DNA of 64,000 bases from assembly GCA_020746875.1 (NCBI GenBank), contig JAGTJL010000006.1:1426001-1490000 (forward strand), written 5' to 3'. This document shows, in pieces, positions 11,701 to 22,402 of the stretch (position 1 is its first letter; each line of letters starts with the position of its first letter). Below the pieces are notes generated by a model. That model saw only the letters and a list, made by a program, of their open reading frames with translations. It was not told where the DNA came from and did no database searches. A program made the position numbers and the translations under genes. Source of the stretch: Rhexocercosporidium sp. MPI-PUGE-AT-0058 (lineage: Eukaryota > Ascomycota > Leotiomycetes > Helotiales).

Positions 11701-12671
11701 TCATCTCATGTTATCCATGCCCGTTGTTTGTTTCTGATTGATGAAGGGACCATAGCCCCTCTTCGCAGTAAAATCCTCCGAAGATTCCTAGGTGCTAGTA
11801 TGGTAACGCACCTAAAGTAGCAGTTGGATTTGACTTCGTCCCTGTGAATCTTGGTAAATGCGCCACAATCCCACCACTTGAAGCTGGGTTCGTAACCTCC
11901 GTTTAGAACCACTTGCCTCGGTCAAGCTCCATGATAACCAGAGATTTTCAACACCTTTCGCAGCACCCTCTTGTTACAAGTCATGTGTATTTCTTGTTGC
12001 TTAGAAAGGGGTTCATTTCCGTCCAGTGCCCTTGACAATTGTACAGCAGCGGTGCCAAGAGCTGTCATCAGAGAGAAATACTGTACTGCCCTACAGCACA
12101 GGTCCTATTCCGATAAGATAAACTCCCAGATGGGGGTTCGAAATCTGCCATACTGACAGATCGGAGCTTCCTCATCAGGAAAATGTGGATCATGCGAGAC
12201 TGTTTCATTCATGATAAGCCACCAATGACTTACTTGCATGGATCGGGAGTGGAAATAACCCGATGCAGGGTACTATCAATGTCAAATAGATGATCCACGA
12301 ATTGCAGCGGAAGCTTATTTCTTTAAATCCTCCGATGCTGCCGCTCCAATCGTAAATTTTCTGGCTTTGGGACTCGTGAGGTGGATGCATCTCGACTATT
12401 TCGAGGTCGACTGAAAGAGTCCTGAAAGCTTGCGCTAGAGAACAAATCAAGTTCTGACGTGAAAGTAAACAAACACAGTCGGATATGAGAGATTTTGCAA
12501 GGGCTGATTGAGAAATACCGGTGATGTGAAGTCGCAGACAAATACGATCACTCTCCCATTGTATAATAGAGAGATCAGCTAATTTCAGTCTTCGTTGAGT
12601 ATTGTATGCTATTCTTAACACCACCTTGCTCAGTATATACTAAGCCATCATCGTTATCCCCGTCAACTTTT
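11701..12671. other. intergenic, with one open frame of doubtful status
   Basis: The segment lies between the arabinanase promoter and the 3' end of the AIF-like gene. A minus-strand open frame at 12205-12624 (139 codons, GTG rather than ATG at its start) is longer than its neighbours but matches nothing I recognise and has no clear splice signals. It may be chance or the remnant of a longer gene. Nothing else is seen. Confidence 0.4.
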
Positions 12672-14801
12672 TCAGATCTTTACCTCAGCTGGAATGGTGA
12701 TCGAAAGAATGTCAACACCCTTCTTCAACTCGCTTTTTGTTGGCATCGCTCCCCGTCTCATCAACTCTGAAGATGCTGTCATCACAGGGTCGATTCCCAT
12801 TGTACCAACGGCAACCACAGTTTCCCCTTTGGTGTAATAGGCCACGAACTTGGCCTCCTCGGGTTGGCCCTGTAATACCAAGTCATCCCATCCATTTGGA
12901 GTGCTACCGCAGTACCGAAGTTGAGATCCAAGAGCGGACCAGAAGATTGGGATAAAAGCCTTGGCCTTTGCAGAAGGATCAATGATGTTGGCTGCTACAC
13001 TGCGGCCAGCATTTTGAGCAACGTTCCAATGCTCAATGCGAGTGAGAGTCCCATCGCCACCAGGTCCATGGTAAGGATAAGTTGCAATGTCTCCGATGGC
13101 GTACACATCCTTGACTCCAGACACAGCAAAATGCTCGTCTGTTTTGAGGGACCCATCCTTTTGAAGTTCAACTCCCTTGTTCAAGAAAGTTGTCGCAGGA
13201 GAAACTCCGGTTCCCAAGATGACCAAATCGGCGGGTAGAGTTGTGCCGTCTTTCAGAACTATACCCCCAACCTTTGAAGAGTCGGATTCTGATGGTACGG
13301 CCTTCTCGACTCCAGCAGACATCTGAAACCTGACTCCGTTCTTCTCTAATGCCTTTTGGAAGATTTTACCAACTTCCTCCCCCTGTGAGATCGCAAAGTC
13401 AGCAGTTACTCGTTCACTTTGGTCTAGTGAGCATTCCTGAGAGTAGGATACTCCTGAAGTACTCGGGGGGAAAAAGACAATGATGTCACTTACCATGATT
13501 CTCTCAAGTGGTGCCTTCTCCATACCCACGACCGTCACATCATTGCCCTTGGAAACAGCATTCGCAACTTCCATACCGATAAAAGAGCTTCCGATGCTGA
13601 TCTTGATATTAGTACGCGTTGTCTCCACAAATACGATACCAAAAAAGCTTTTGAGGAGACATACATGACAATCTTCTTGTCCTTGCTGCCGATGGCAGTG
13701 TTGATAGCTTTGACGTGGGGGATTGTACGGAGAAGAAAGATATTGGAGAGGTCCTTGAATCCTGGTAGTGGGAGACTTCTTGGACTGCCGCCAGTGGCTA
13801 AAACAAGTTTGCTGTAGGAGTAGGAGCCTGCAAGTCATGTATCAGTACAGGTCCTCCAGCGTGGGATCTGGGACTTACTGCCATTTTTCGTCGACACCAT
13901 CTTTCCAGAGAAGTCGACTGCGGTGACTTCATCGGAAACATAATCGACGGAGCCTTCCTTGAACCAAGCCTCATCCCTGAGAGCGATCTTGGAATGATCA
14001 TCGATCAGAGCTTTGGAAAGCTTTGTACGATCGTAGGGCAAAACCCCTTCGCTGCCGATCAGAGTAATGGATCCACTGTAGCCATTCTCTCGCAGAGCCT
14101 CCAAGGTGCCGAGTGCACCACTTCCTCCTCCAACAATGACAACCTTCTCAGCACTTGAAGAACCTGATATCTTGACATTGGGCTTCCGCCTACTGCCCTT
14201 TATGGTTTGTTGTTCGCCGGTAATGTAGACGGAGCCGTTTTTCTCGGTCAATTGAAAGGATGGAAGTGCGTCAATTGCTGGGGCATTCTCGATATCACCA
14301 TTCGAAGCCTTGAAGCAAGCTGAGGACATAGATTAACTAAGAATTGTAAAATTGAGAGCGGAGTTCTCACCTCCGTGCCATGGGCAAGTAATACGGCCGT
14401 CTCCTGTTGAACGGGTTAGCGAGACTGCACAATCCCAGCTTTGAATGTCCAACAACAATAACGACATTCGCGGAGTGTCAATTTCGACGGGATTTGGGTA
14501 TCAACAAACCTGTCAAGACGCCCTTAACCATTGGTGCCCCATAATGAGTACACTTTGAACCTAGAGCTGAGACCTTGCCTCCAACGTTGCAAAGCAAGAC
14601 CTTTCCTTCAATTCCCTCTACTTCGACCTCTCTCTTCTCTCCCGCCTTCAGATCGAGGCTGGTTAGGCCTTTAAGTTTGTATTCCTGAGCCATGTTTCGT
14701 GAGGTCGTTGAGATTGCTTTTGTAATACTTTTATTGCGGGGTGAAGCTTGACGAACGGTGTATCGAAGTCCAGTCCGAAGGAAGAAACGCGGTGAGAGCA
14801 T
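12672..14801 (-). CDS. Rieske-type AIF-like flavoprotein reductase (AIFM3-like)
   Basis: Exons on the minus strand: 14801-14510, 14403-14371, 14319-13879, 13827-13665, 13596-13494, 13382-12672 (580 aa; introns 106, 51, 51, 68 and 111 nt). The N-terminal 36 residues are Arg/Ser-rich without acids, as in a mitochondrial presequence; M37 (MAQEYKLKG) is a possible internal start giving a cytosolic form. Residues about 40-140 are a Rieske [2Fe-2S] domain with ligands C84, H86, C104 and H107 (spacing CxH-x17-CxxH). A 33-nt exon carries the second ligand pair. Then follows a pyridine-nucleotide-disulphide oxidoreductase: FAD motif VVIVGGGSGALG (about 168-179), NAD(P)H motif KIVIIGSSFIGMEVA (about 306-320), the second FAD motif VYAIGDIA, and a C-terminal AIF-type dimerisation domain. 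This architecture is that of AIF-like/AIFM3 proteins. Electron transfer from NAD(P)H via FAD to the Rieske centre is inferred; a role in cell death is only family association. Confidence 0.93.
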
Positions 14802-17468
14802 GTAAGATTACGAGATTTAGAGTTTCGGAGGAGCTGGGAAGGAAGGACAGTACTGGACCGGACAAACAAATGGCTTTGCTTTTGAAGTTTTGAAGTACTT
14901 TGCCTAGGTCCTTCTCTCATGTAGGTATGAGCTGATGAGGTCGTTGATGTCGAGCTCGTGGTGGGGGCTTTGAAATCCTGAGCATTGGATTGGCTGAGCA
15001 GCTGCTTCTATGGGGGCGGGGACCTGGCCCAGGATGTTTCCATGAGGTCCTGCCCGCGGGGAATTCGATGCCGGGGCACTAGCCCTTCTAGTCTCATCAA
15101 CTGCTCCTCGTCCTTCTCTCCTCCACTGACTGTACCTCTTGCTCCATCTCCGATCTCCTCCCAAGTTCGTTGAGATGCAATGCTTTTGGCAACACTCAGC
15201 AGCAACTTGCCTTAATGTCAGCTCCCGGAGGGCGTGCTACGCCAAGTCAAGCTATCTTCACCTAAGACTCTTCTCCGAATTTCAACCTTGTCGAACGTAT
15301 ATCTCTTGCTTTCTGCTCATCGTGTCCATGTTGTTGCAGCATTTACACCCAATAATTATCTCTATTCTTCTGCTGTAATTTTCATTATGGAGAATTCGGG
15401 CTTTCTGCCTCGCTGCAGCGAATTTGGGAAAACCATGCTTCCCGTCCTCTCTCCTCTTGGCTTGGTAGTTTTTGCCAGCGCTTTTTCCGTCTTTGATATG
15501 TCACGCGCAGTTACGAGTACTTCAGTAATCTCGTGAACGGTCCATGTGGTCGTGGTGCCATCGATATTCTCTACACATGTCTCTGCACGATCATCTTACA
15601 TCTCTCAGTGATCCAGCGTCTGAACATACCCACACAACGCAATGGGAAGGAAGAGCGACTTCAGATGAGGCATCATTTGGGGCCTGGAGCCGCCTCGAGG
15701 GGTGCTCGTCATTATGTTTGCCTCAGAGCTGCTCTTGTGCAACGCTGAGCAGGATCTTGCTGTCGCACGATTAGATCTTCATCTACTGTAATGGTGTGTT
15801 CGCATCGACACGGGGGAGTAGACCCTGACAAATTCTCCTTTTGCTGCCAGGTGAGTCTGTGATCGGAGGCAGCGTTAATCACCAAGCAACAGTTCTGGCA
15901 AGACGGGTACAGGCCTAAATACGGCAGCACCAATTATGTTATGCTCAGGGACGACTGGTTTCTAGAGACTCGGCTACGAGATAGGGATCTTGAAACTCAG
16001 GCCTCGATATAGTCCCGCCTTAAGGGCCCATTTGACAACACCAGCGTCGTCTCCGGCCAGCAGACCATGACGATCTGCTCCAGCTCGCAACTGCCAGCAT
16101 CTTACTTGTTTACCCATCCTATCAAGCTTCTTATTCCACCACCCGAGATCCGCCGACTCCAACTACAAAACGGGATGCTAGTGCCGCTCATCCTGTCAGG
16201 GTCATTCGATTCAGGAGGCCCTACAATTAGAAATGTGGGTTCCCTACTGTATTGAAATAGACACCGCTGCAACATTCAAAATGAAAGAGGAGATTTAGTA
16301 CAACACCATCAGATTCCTGGTTGGTAACTCTATATTTAGCGGGATGCATTGCGCTACTTGTAACTTTACATTTCCTGCGAGCATGGAACGGCTCCCATGG
16401 AGGTTCACGGGTGTCCATTGCGTTCGCATACATATTCATAACCCACGGCTTTCTCGTATTGTTACAGAGTGTTGTATGGATTCGTTGTGTACTATTAGGA
16501 CTACTACAAAGTTGTCTGTTGTAACTCGTTTCCGTTACTCGTCAGGATTTCCCGCGCTCTTTGTTTCTTGTCCGCTGGTACATGTATATGCACAAGCTTT
16601 TTCTGGGCATCGAGTTTTTATCTCATGGGTTAGCCCATGACGGTAGTAGAGAATCACGAAATTCGGAATTTCCGACGAGTGGTGTATGGGCATTCCCAAA
16701 TTTTATAGTCCTCAAGGCAGTGTAAGCTCCAAGCAACTGCATTGCCGTCTGGAAACCATCACAACTGCCCGGATCCATTTTCCTCATTCAGTCTCCCGAC
16801 TTGCGTGTTTAGACTTTGGCTTTCATGGATCAGTCGTTCAATCTTTATCTTTTCATTGGCCGTTCATCTATCACGTGGTGGATTAGTGACCGAACCAGCT
16901 TCCAGACCGCGCTTTGTTATCGCGTAAGTGGGATTGTTTAGTTTGGCCCACACAGACGGTTTCCATTCCGGCCAGGCCAATAGGACGCAAGCGAGATCTA
17001 ATAGACAATCCTGTCGCTTCACTTGGATAGCATTCACTCTAGTGGAGCTGAGCTGACTCCATCAAGGTGGTAAGATGCCTGAGAATGTGTGTGGTGTAAT
17101 ATTCTGGTAAAGTCCTTGCGACGTCTAGGCGAGATCAGTGACTTTCGGCAGCATAGAGATATCTTCGGTTGTTTACTTCTCTTAGTGTCTATGCATAGTA
17201 CTTGTATTGTTGCTAGTTAATCGGGTGTGCTAATTGGATTGTACTTGTACATGTCGTGGTCCATAATAAGCATCCTCAAAATATAGAAGTTAGTCCAAGC
17301 AAAGTACATAAACCACCATGAACAATACTCGAAGAAACCCCGTTTTCAACTCATCAACTCATCAACTCTGTTATCTTCCGCGACATGTGATACAATTTCA
17401 AATCATCAACTCTCGCACGATGATGATTCTTGAGATCAGACTCTGGGAACATGAGGTCGAATGCCCAT
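14802..17468. other. 2.7 kb gene-free region
   Basis: The segment comprises the promoter of the AIF-like gene (right next to 14802) and the 3' flank of the Cys/His-repeat gene. Open frames here are short, overlapping and unlike any family I know. I see no tRNA, repeat or transposon. Confidence 0.5.
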
Positions 17469-19271
17469 TCAAGACCCCAGCTCGATAGCCCTGGTACAAT
17501 CCTCCCTCCATTCCCGCAGAGGAAGAAGCCAGCTGTCTTTCCATGGCAATATACCGTCCCTTCCAATCGCCGACAGAGCTTTGTACAGGACGTAGAAATC
17601 GGTGGTGTAGGTACTCCAATCGGCCATCACGGCTCCAGCGACATCCAATTCCTCCAGAACATCTGCCAGCTCTAATAGTGTCAATCCAGGGGTCATAGCC
17701 TCTAATACTTTGCCATAGAGCTTGGCGACGCAGGCAGATCCCCACGGTGGCGATGCAGCAATTGCTCTCTTCGTCAGTTCCCCGATGGTGGTTTGGTGAC
17801 TAATGACAGTCTCTAACACGACTTCCCCTCGCCCATTTACTAGCGCTCCTTCCAAAAATATTGGTGGGCCATCCGCTGTTTTGGAGTTGATATATTGCAC
17901 CCTTCTTTGCCGTATGACTGACGTATGGGGTTTCAATTTTTCGCAGTTCCCCAACTCAAGAATCACTTGCCCGGGGCATTCAACAAATCCATGGGAAAAG
18001 CGAGATCCTTCCCAGTATCTCTCTTGAGTGTCCCATGGACAATTCCAAGATTTAAGGCGATCCATGGTCTCGCACTTTTGCTTCAGAGTGGAACGAAGAG
18101 CGATAACTGAATCATCGCTTTGGTCTTTCATACCCTCATCATCATCGTCCATCTCAAAGTCTTCGTCATTCTCATCTTCAAGTGCCCCTTCATGAAAATA
18201 CAACAGATATTTCTCATCAACCACTGCTTCCTCTGGCGCATCTACGAGAGCATCACCATCAAGTTCTTCAAGATACTCTTTGGACTCGACCGGTGAGAAC
18301 TGAATGTCATGAGCCATGATGGTGTGGAGGACTTCGCTGGCAAGAAATTTAGAACAAAAGTCCGGGACAAACGGGGCATCTGGCGACTGGTTGAATAGGA
18401 TGGTCCCAAGGTATTGAGGATATGCCCATTGTTCGTTCTTGTCCTGGCTTCTCAATGGCGTGGTGACTTCCATCAGAGCTTCTGGTGCTGCTTCCAGTAT
18501 CAAAACAGCTAGCCACTGGGGGTAGCTCAGCCCAGACTCCAGTGGATTTTCAACCGACGCTATATTCCAGTCCAAATGGTCATTGTTCAGAGCATCCAAC
18601 TGACCGAGCTGCTGCAAGGCAGATCTCACAATTTCTACATTACCCCTCGTAAAAGAACTCGATTCCAATGTCAAGTGCTTCCAGCAACCGTGTCTTTCGT
18701 GGTCATCTCGTGCGAGAGCTTTGAAGAATCCATCCACTAAGCCGCAGTTGTATCTACAACAAAGGTTCGTTTTGTGAAAAATTGCCGCTTCGTTGACCTC
18801 ACACCTGTACTGCCCGTGTTCCCTGTAAGTTGCCTTACTCGCGCCGAAGTCTTTCTACGCCATCTGTACAGGAATATTCTATGTTCGTTCGACTTCAGTT
18901 CGCCAACCTTTGCGTACCATGAATGTTGTTCTTTCTTCTTTTGTTTGACAATCGGTAGCCCCCATTTTGGACCTAGACCGTACTGACTCGGGATTCAGCT
19001 CACAGTCTATCCTCTCGTGTGATTTAACATCTTTACATCGCACGTAAGACTTCCCACAATTGTATTGATAATGCAGTCTCGGTCTATCTTCCTTATCTAC
19101 ATTGCACTCGCACATTCGCTCTTCGTGCCGACACCATTCCCATTCTCGAGGGTATGATTTCCCGCACCCTAATCGACAGTAGTAGGGACCTTCTGCGTTC
19201 ACCTTTGGAGGGTTGTGGTACTTTCGGGGTGGCATCCTACACTGTCCCAATTGTTCAGCGTTAGTCGCCAT
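17469..19271 (-). CDS. unrecognised acidic protein with N-terminal Cys/His-rich repeats
   Basis: I do not recognise this family. The model is exon 1 19271-18918 and exon 2 18854-17469 (579 aa, 63-nt intron with donor GTACGC and acceptor GCGTAG). The join keeps frame, and exon 2 has no ATG near its open start, so an upstream exon is required. At least three related Cys/His modules are visible in the first 180 residues: YYCRLGCGKSYPREWEWCRH (about 30-49, then EERMC), HYQYNCGKSYVRCKD...HERIDC (about 67-90) and CRYNCGLVDGF...HERHGC (about 150-175). They look like degenerate zinc fingers of C2HC/C2H2 type. Residues about 340-367 are a strongly acidic tract (EDENDEDFEMDDDDEG). The C-terminal 200 residues are globular in composition but unplaced. 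An alternative start is the ATG at 19301. The frame is probably real; the function is unknown, with a DNA- or RNA-related role only a guess. Confidence 0.65.
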
Positions 19272-20827
19272 GGATCCAGATGCCCGGGGCAGATGGATCA
19301 TTGAACAGACCTCAATATACACACTTTTGCCCTCAGCGGCGACCGTCTCACTGCTGTAGTGCTGTAGTGCTGTAGTGCTGTAGTACTAAGATGACTCTGT
19401 ATCCAGTTTTTGAAGTTGCGAAAGTCACGACGTTGGCCGTCATTCAAGTGAGGAAGGCACCCCTTCCCCATTGGGAACGAGAAACACATTTGCTGCGGTA
19501 CGTCATGATCGCGAGTGTTTGATTAGAACACGGAGGCGCATGTACTTTTCCTCAATCGCAAAATGAGAGAGAAGGTGCAAACTTAGCAGATGCTGAGTAA
19601 ATGGCCGTAGAGTAATAGAGCAATTAAGTAACGTAAGACACCCACGATAGTCTAGCTATTGTCAGTGCTATTGCCTAGGAAAATATAACAACATGTGTGG
19701 TCGAGAAGGCCTTGTGATTGGACGGACCTTAAGTCTATATTTCCCAATCGAGAAATTGAATACTGTGAGTAAATTTTGCCTTCGATCATAAATAAGTCGT
19801 ATAAAACTAGCTAGACCTCATGGTGATTCCCAACCTCGAAGCGGCCAAATTCGCCTACGATGAAGCGAATTCTATGTCAACACCCTCTACTATCTTGTAG
19901 TATCCAAAGTCTCGATGTAACTATAAGACACTTATTTTGAACACTAAATGATTCTGAGAAGCTTTAAAATCAAGTTTTTTTATGAATTGATTTAGTGCTC
20001 CTGATATCATTACTTTTACAGGTGTCGCTGCGACACGCTTCACCAAACACAAAGGAGCTTCGCCTCTTGACGATGTAATGACCGTTGGGTTTATGGCCAA
20101 TTTCACCTACAGCATAGACTACGCCTACTCTATTTTCTCCCGTGAGATTCAATCCAATGGAAGAGTTCTTCTTATCTAAAGTTTCCAAGTGGAGCTCAAT
20201 GACAGACTCCAATTCCGGCCACGGCCTTATTCCGGCCACTTCGTGACAATTGTTTCCGGCCACAACAAAAAGCAGAACTAAGGGGCCATCCAGTCAGTTG
20301 ACTCGAATAGCTTCATCGCGTCTTCACTCTGATGAATCTAACTTCACTTATTGAGGGCAATAGACTCTCCAAAATCGTGGTTGAAGATCCTGGCGAGGCA
20401 TGGCAACATCTAAGCGAGATTTGCGTCGGCGTGGAAATCGCTTGTCTGCTTCTCTGTCCAGCTTCACGTTCTCAAGTTGACCATGTTCCTTTTATCAACA
20501 CTGCTCCTTCGCGCATTGTTCAATGATCAGATGAATGTCATAACATCTGTGCTTAAGTCTATCCAGTAGAGCATTTCCCTTATCGAAGTATTTGCTTAGT
20601 GGACCCGAAGCTCCGTTCGTGTCTTCTCAGCGGATTTACTTCCGGCCACGCACAAACAAGATAAAAGGCCCAGATTTCCCTTCAGTTTCCGAAAAACTTT
20701 GTCTTCATTCTTCACCACACATCTCCCAACTTCTCCAGACTCTTTTCGGCCACTTTCCTGCCCAAAATCCGGTACTAATAGCCCTTTATCTCGAGATATT
20801 CCCCTTTCATCACCTTCCACAGCCAAA
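19272..20827. other. intergenic, AT-rich, with repeated TTCCGGCCAC motifs
   Basis: The segment contains a tandem TGCTGTAG array (19352-19386) close to the Cys/His-repeat gene, then AT-rich DNA to about 20280, then the promoter of the dioxygenase gene. A minus-strand open frame at 19970-20263 (97 codons) has protein-like composition but no recognised family; it may be a remnant. TTCCGGCCAC occurs four times (20213, 20230, 20254 and 20640). Confidence 0.45.
19352..19386. repeat. 8-bp tandem repeat (TGCTGTAG)4
   Basis: Four direct copies of TGCTGTAG lie about 80-115 bp upstream of the proposed start of the Cys/His-repeat gene. It is a short minisatellite in probable promoter or leader DNA. Confidence 0.85.
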
Positions 20828-22402
20828 ATGGGATCTATTGCCACCGCTCCACCTTTCAACGTCCTCCGTGACACCAAGCCAGAGGATACCACGATGCCAG
20901 CCTTCATGGTTTCAACTACAAGAGGCTTCCTTCCCCGACAAGAACCCATCATCGAGCTCCCAACAGAGTTCGGTGTGCTGGAATCCATCCTCACCCGGAT
21001 GCCCATTAAGACCCTGGATGGTATGCCAGGTCTACTTGCTACCTTCACTCTGGGGGAGACTGTTCTCAAGGAGCTGCCGGACTTGACCCCTGCTATCAAC
21101 AAGTACAAGGACAACTTGCCTCTGATGAATGCCATATACCGAGACTATTCTTTCCTTGCCTCGGCTTACCTACTTGAGCCTTGTCATGAGCGGTATCTCA
21201 AAGGGGAGGGGTACGGACTCGGCCGTCAGACTCTTCCCTCAGTCATCGCCCTGCCCATATCTCGCTGCGCTGAGCTGTGAGTTTCCCTTCGACCACTGTA
21301 TTGGCAACACTAACACATAAACAGTGCCGGCTTTAAGCCCTTCATGGAATACGCGGGCTCATATGCCCTCTTCAACTATCGCCTTGAAGACCCCAAGAAA
21401 GGCCTCGAATATGACAACTTGCGTCTCATACGAGCCTTCGAGCATGGCCTGGACCCAAAGTCTTCCGAAGCAGGCTTCGTGCTCGTTCATGTCGACATGG
21501 TCCAAAACTCCGGACCACTGGTCGATGGTGTTGTCTCAGCTCTCGATGCATGCGAGTCCAATGACCGTGAATCTTTTAATGTTGGCATGGAGAAAGTCGT
21601 CACTAGTATGACCAAAGTTAACAAAGTAATGGATGGTGAGTAGACCTCCTTTACCCCACCCCCATCTCTAGTACAGACGCCTGAAATTGACTCGTCGCGA
21701 GGTATGTGGGCAAAGAGTAAGCCAGGTGATTACATTTCTTTCCGAACATTTATCTTCGGTATCACTAGCCAGAGTATGTTCCCGCATGGTGTCGTCTACG
21801 AAGGTGTTTCAGAGGAACCAATGTCGTTCCGAGGAGAATCTGGTGCAAACGATAGCATGGCAAGCACTCAATATCAACCCTCCGAGAGTAGAACAAGTTA
21901 ACCGAGAGCCCAGATTCCACTTTGCGACAATCTTTTGCAAATCTCCATGCCAGACACGCCACTCACGGCAATCTTGCAAGACTTCCGCTCCTACAGACCA
22001 GGAAATCACAGAGAATTCCTTGAATACGTGCGTTCGCGGTCATCTCTCCTCTCGCTTAGATCATACGCTCTGCAAGATCTTGCTTCTACTGCCTTCTACC
22101 TCCTGGCTCTGGATCAAGTGCGCGATTTCCGTTGGAGGCACTGGACCTTTACTCGGGAGTACATCCTCAAGAAGACGACGCATCCTGTTGCCACGGGTGG
22201 CAGTCCCATCGTAACTTGGTTGCCAAACCAGCTGCAGGCAGTGCTGAATGCGATGGTTGATGTGTGGGAGGGAAGTGGGAAGCAGGGACTGGGGAAGAAG
22301 TGCGAAGAGGTTATGGAGTTTGCTATTCAGCAGAAGGAGATTCTCACGAAGGAGGTAGAGAAGTATTGTGCTGAGAGGAATGTGGATGTCCAGAAGCCTT
22401 AG
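20828..22402 (+). CDS. indoleamine 2,3-dioxygenase
   Basis: Exons: 20828-21276, 21325-21635, 21702-21859, 21914-22402 (468 aa; introns 48, 66 and 54 nt). It is a haem enzyme oxidising L-tryptophan to N-formylkynurenine, the first step of the kynurenine/de novo NAD pathway. Family marks: the helical block FRTFIFGITSQS, FRGESGANDS (the FRGxSGA/Q element near the haem), then the C-terminal HWTFTREYI and ATGGSPIVTWLPNQ (the glycine-rich loop over the active site). The proximal haem ligand should be His382 in HWTFTREYI, by spacing to the upstream HREFL block. The third intron is odd: the only junction restoring the conserved ANDSM-IPLCDNLLQ sequence uses a GC donor (ATG|GCAAGC) and a CCCAG acceptor. 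The second intron ends in GAG rather than YAG. Fungal genomes often hold several IDO paralogues of varying activity, so the substrate is predicted, not shown. Confidence 0.93.
21860..21913 (+). other. GC-AG intron in the dioxygenase gene
   Basis: The coding frame before (ending ANDSM) and after (starting IPLCDNLLQISMP) matches the IDO family only if bases 21860-21913 are removed. The intron starts GCAAGC and ends GCCCAG. No GT in the vicinity gives an in-frame join. GC-AG is the commonest non-canonical class in fungi (about 1% of introns), handled by the major spliceosome. Confidence 0.8.
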
